Assembly (NCBI RefSeq): GCF_964204645.1
Contig: NC_134027.1
Coordinates: 6,622,485 to 6,686,484 of the forward strand
DNA length: 64,000 bases
Reading direction: 5' to 3'
DNA from: Tubulanus polymorphus
Lineage: Eukaryota > Nemertea > Palaeonemertea > Tubulaniformes > Tubulanidae
Shown in pieces: positions 55,870 through 64,000 of the stretch; position 1 is the first letter of the stretch, and each line of letters begins with the position of its first letter. Both the position numbers and the translations under genes were made by a program. The notes beneath the pieces are model-generated. The model had not been told where the DNA came from. It did no database searches and worked only from the letters and a program-made list of their open reading frames with translations.

Positions 55870-57388
55870 AGCAATCTTCAATAGACGATACCATAGGTAG
55901 AATATGGGTTTATACTTTAGGTGTAATTACGGTTATTAGTTTGACTTAGTAAGAGAAAAGATATTCCTATACACTTGGTACCAGGTGCAGCTTGGCAGAA
56001 AATTTAGCACTCTTTGCAATCTTTGCTATAAAGATGCGGTTATGTATTTCCTTAATACATGTGATGATGAATGTGCTATTACGAAATGTGCAACATGAAA
56101 TATACCTTATTTGTGTTTATATGTTATTAGTTATACAGGTAGATTACAGAATTTTATGTTACTTAGCAGTTTTATTGGGGGCTTTGCTTTTTTGCTAGAA
56201 TATCAAATGCTATTTGTTGCTAATGCTTATAGTATAGGTGTCTCATATCTGTCTCGACAAAATTCTACATTTTGAGATATTTGTAACCGTGAAAGTATTG
56301 GATGACTGTGTAGTATTGAAAACTGCTGATTGTTTATTTCATTATGTACGGTTGTACATACGTATACATTGTATATTAATGTTTTATTTCTTTGACAAAA
56401 TTCATATACATAGCCACAGGGTGTGGATGAAGATTTGAGAGAATTATTTGAATTTTGAATTTTTTCTTGAAGCAGTAAAGAATTTAATGCTTTTGTTTAA
56501 TTTGTTTGCTTTTTGTTGAACTCGATTCGAGTTGTAAATACCAATCTGAGAATTATTACATTCATTGTAATGGTCACATTTTTTGCTATTCATGTTTTTC
56601 ACAGTCGTTCACAGGTCGGTTGTAGGTGTATCATGCAGTATATTTTTCTATTGCATTGCTGTATCATTCCCATTGAGTATATAAGACGTCATGAATTCGC
56701 CCAGCGAAATTACATACCTAGTACTTGTACACATAGTCATGCTGTCTACCACTTGCAGTTCGAGCTAAAACGTAATCAGAGTATCTTATGCTCTAAGTAG
56801 TGTTGGAAGAGATTTTTTCCATTTTGAAAAAGTATTTTCGACGACTGGCGTATGATAGACATTCTGTCCAATTGATAAATAGATATAATGTATATAGAAT
56901 ATATGCACTAAATGTACATATAATGTAATGATGTACATAATATATGTAAACGCTCAATGAAAAATCTCCCTCGTTCTATGAATACAGCACTAACTTTCAT
57001 TATCCCTACAGTACAGAGTATTTTAATGAAAGAATATATTTCATTTCATGTTATCGAGTTTCTCATAGTATTTAAAGTCATTGTACACTTAGTGTTTAGG
57101 AATTGTTGTGCGGTTGCTAATTATCAATAGAATACTCTATGCAGATGTACAGAAAATACTTGTATCAACATTGACAAAATCCTATAAATACCTTACGCCA
57201 TATATTCCTCGCCATGACTTCAAATATCCTTAATGTAAGATACATTAATGTAAATTTTCAACATGTACGCGTTATTATTGAACTTGTACAGTTGTGACAA
57301 CAGATTCTTCAAATTACCTTTAATTTGTTAAGTGCACCATGATACGTATTTTGTTTTATGAACTGAATATTATATTCTTAAAAATAAA
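55870..57388 (+). other. ALDH1L 3' UTR with poly(A) signal
   Basis: AT-rich, no ORF of note. A clear AATAAA sits at 57383-57388, giving a ~1.5 kb 3' UTR if it is the one used. Earlier weaker variants cannot be excluded. Confidence 0.5.
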
Positions 57389-57869
57389 CTATAAATTTAT
57401 GAAAAATTATCATGAGTTGTTAGATGATTGTGCGTGTATATGTATCGTCTGGTCTTGAAATGATAGCGATATCGAAAAAAAGAAAACATTTCAGTTGTTC
57501 ATCGACATGTATTTACAACAATATGGTCATTTACAGGAATAGTTGAATATGTAGAGGTTAGATGATTCTGTATCGAATCAAGTTCGGCCAGACCGCACCG
57601 TGCGCGATAACGGATTTATCCGTTAATGATTTCTTCAATGACAATTTACGATGAAAATATATTCCTATTATTTCTATGTTTTGTTCATAGCCGCGACGAG
57701 AGCAAATGATTGGGATTTATGCGATGCACGCAGCGGTAGAACAACTGTTGAGAATTAGGACGAAACGCGTTATACTTCCAAAAAAAGATACACAAGTATT
57801 CAACCAGAGAGATTCGCAATGGCGTTATTTTTCTCAGTAACAGTTAATTGACATTCCAATCAAAGTTGA
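57389..57869. other. Convergent intergenic spacer between ALDH1L and the protease gene
   Basis: No gene is seen. It should contain the 3' UTR of the minus-strand protease; no canonical signal could be chosen with confidence. Confidence 0.35.

Positions 57870-64000
<6,131 letters not shown>

Overview
The window is animal nuclear DNA: AT-rich, with many short GT-AG introns (about 60-700 bp), polyadenylation signals and decayed transposons. The protein-coding genes are conserved bilaterian ones. Gene content and intron style suggest a marine invertebrate, perhaps a lophotrochozoan, but the sequence alone does not fix the phylum. Exon borders below were placed by hand from splice consensus, reading-frame phase and family similarity.

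Layout. (1) 1-7967: the 5' part of JARID2 (minus strand, running off the left edge), sharing a ~0.4 kb divergent promoter with a complete GPATCH1 (plus strand). (2) 8217-13278: complete ITFG1/TIP (minus, 17 exons), converging on GPATCH1. Its first intron holds a MITE-like element with an internal tRNA-like promoter region. (3) 13279-16790: a long inverted-repeat transposon-like element flanked by CACTAT repeats. Nested in it is a 237 bp insertion made of two head-to-head arms and flanked by a 14 bp direct repeat. (4) 16959-20305: an unusual apparently non-coding, spliced locus on the plus strand. Two copies of one exon-like unit are followed by eight copies of another, separated by seven 61-nt introns, then a last exon with a poly(A) signal. 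Most copies of the second unit carry the same short ORF. (5) 20306-26456: intergenic DNA with old repeats. (6) 26457-29160: a three-exon gene (minus) for a secreted or membrane-anchored Ig-like protein that I cannot name. (7) 31235-47507: an MFSD4-family transporter (minus) with an 11.2 kb first intron and two frame-compatible alternative last exons. The intron contains a 1.75 kb element with ~500 bp terminal inverted repeats. (8) 47508-57388: a promoter region shared with a complete 24-exon ALDH1L gene (plus), whose first exon encodes a mitochondrial-type leader. (9) 57870-64000: the 3' part of a gene (minus) for a serine protease with at least two discoidin (F5/8C) domains, running off the right edge.

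The coding genes are independent household or cell-surface functions: chromatin regulation, mRNA processing, cell adhesion, sugar-type transport, mitochondrial one-carbon metabolism and extracellular proteolysis. They show no sign of forming one pathway. The most unusual material is the tandem-exon locus and a family of inverted-arm insertions seen at 14037-14273 and 34466-34674.
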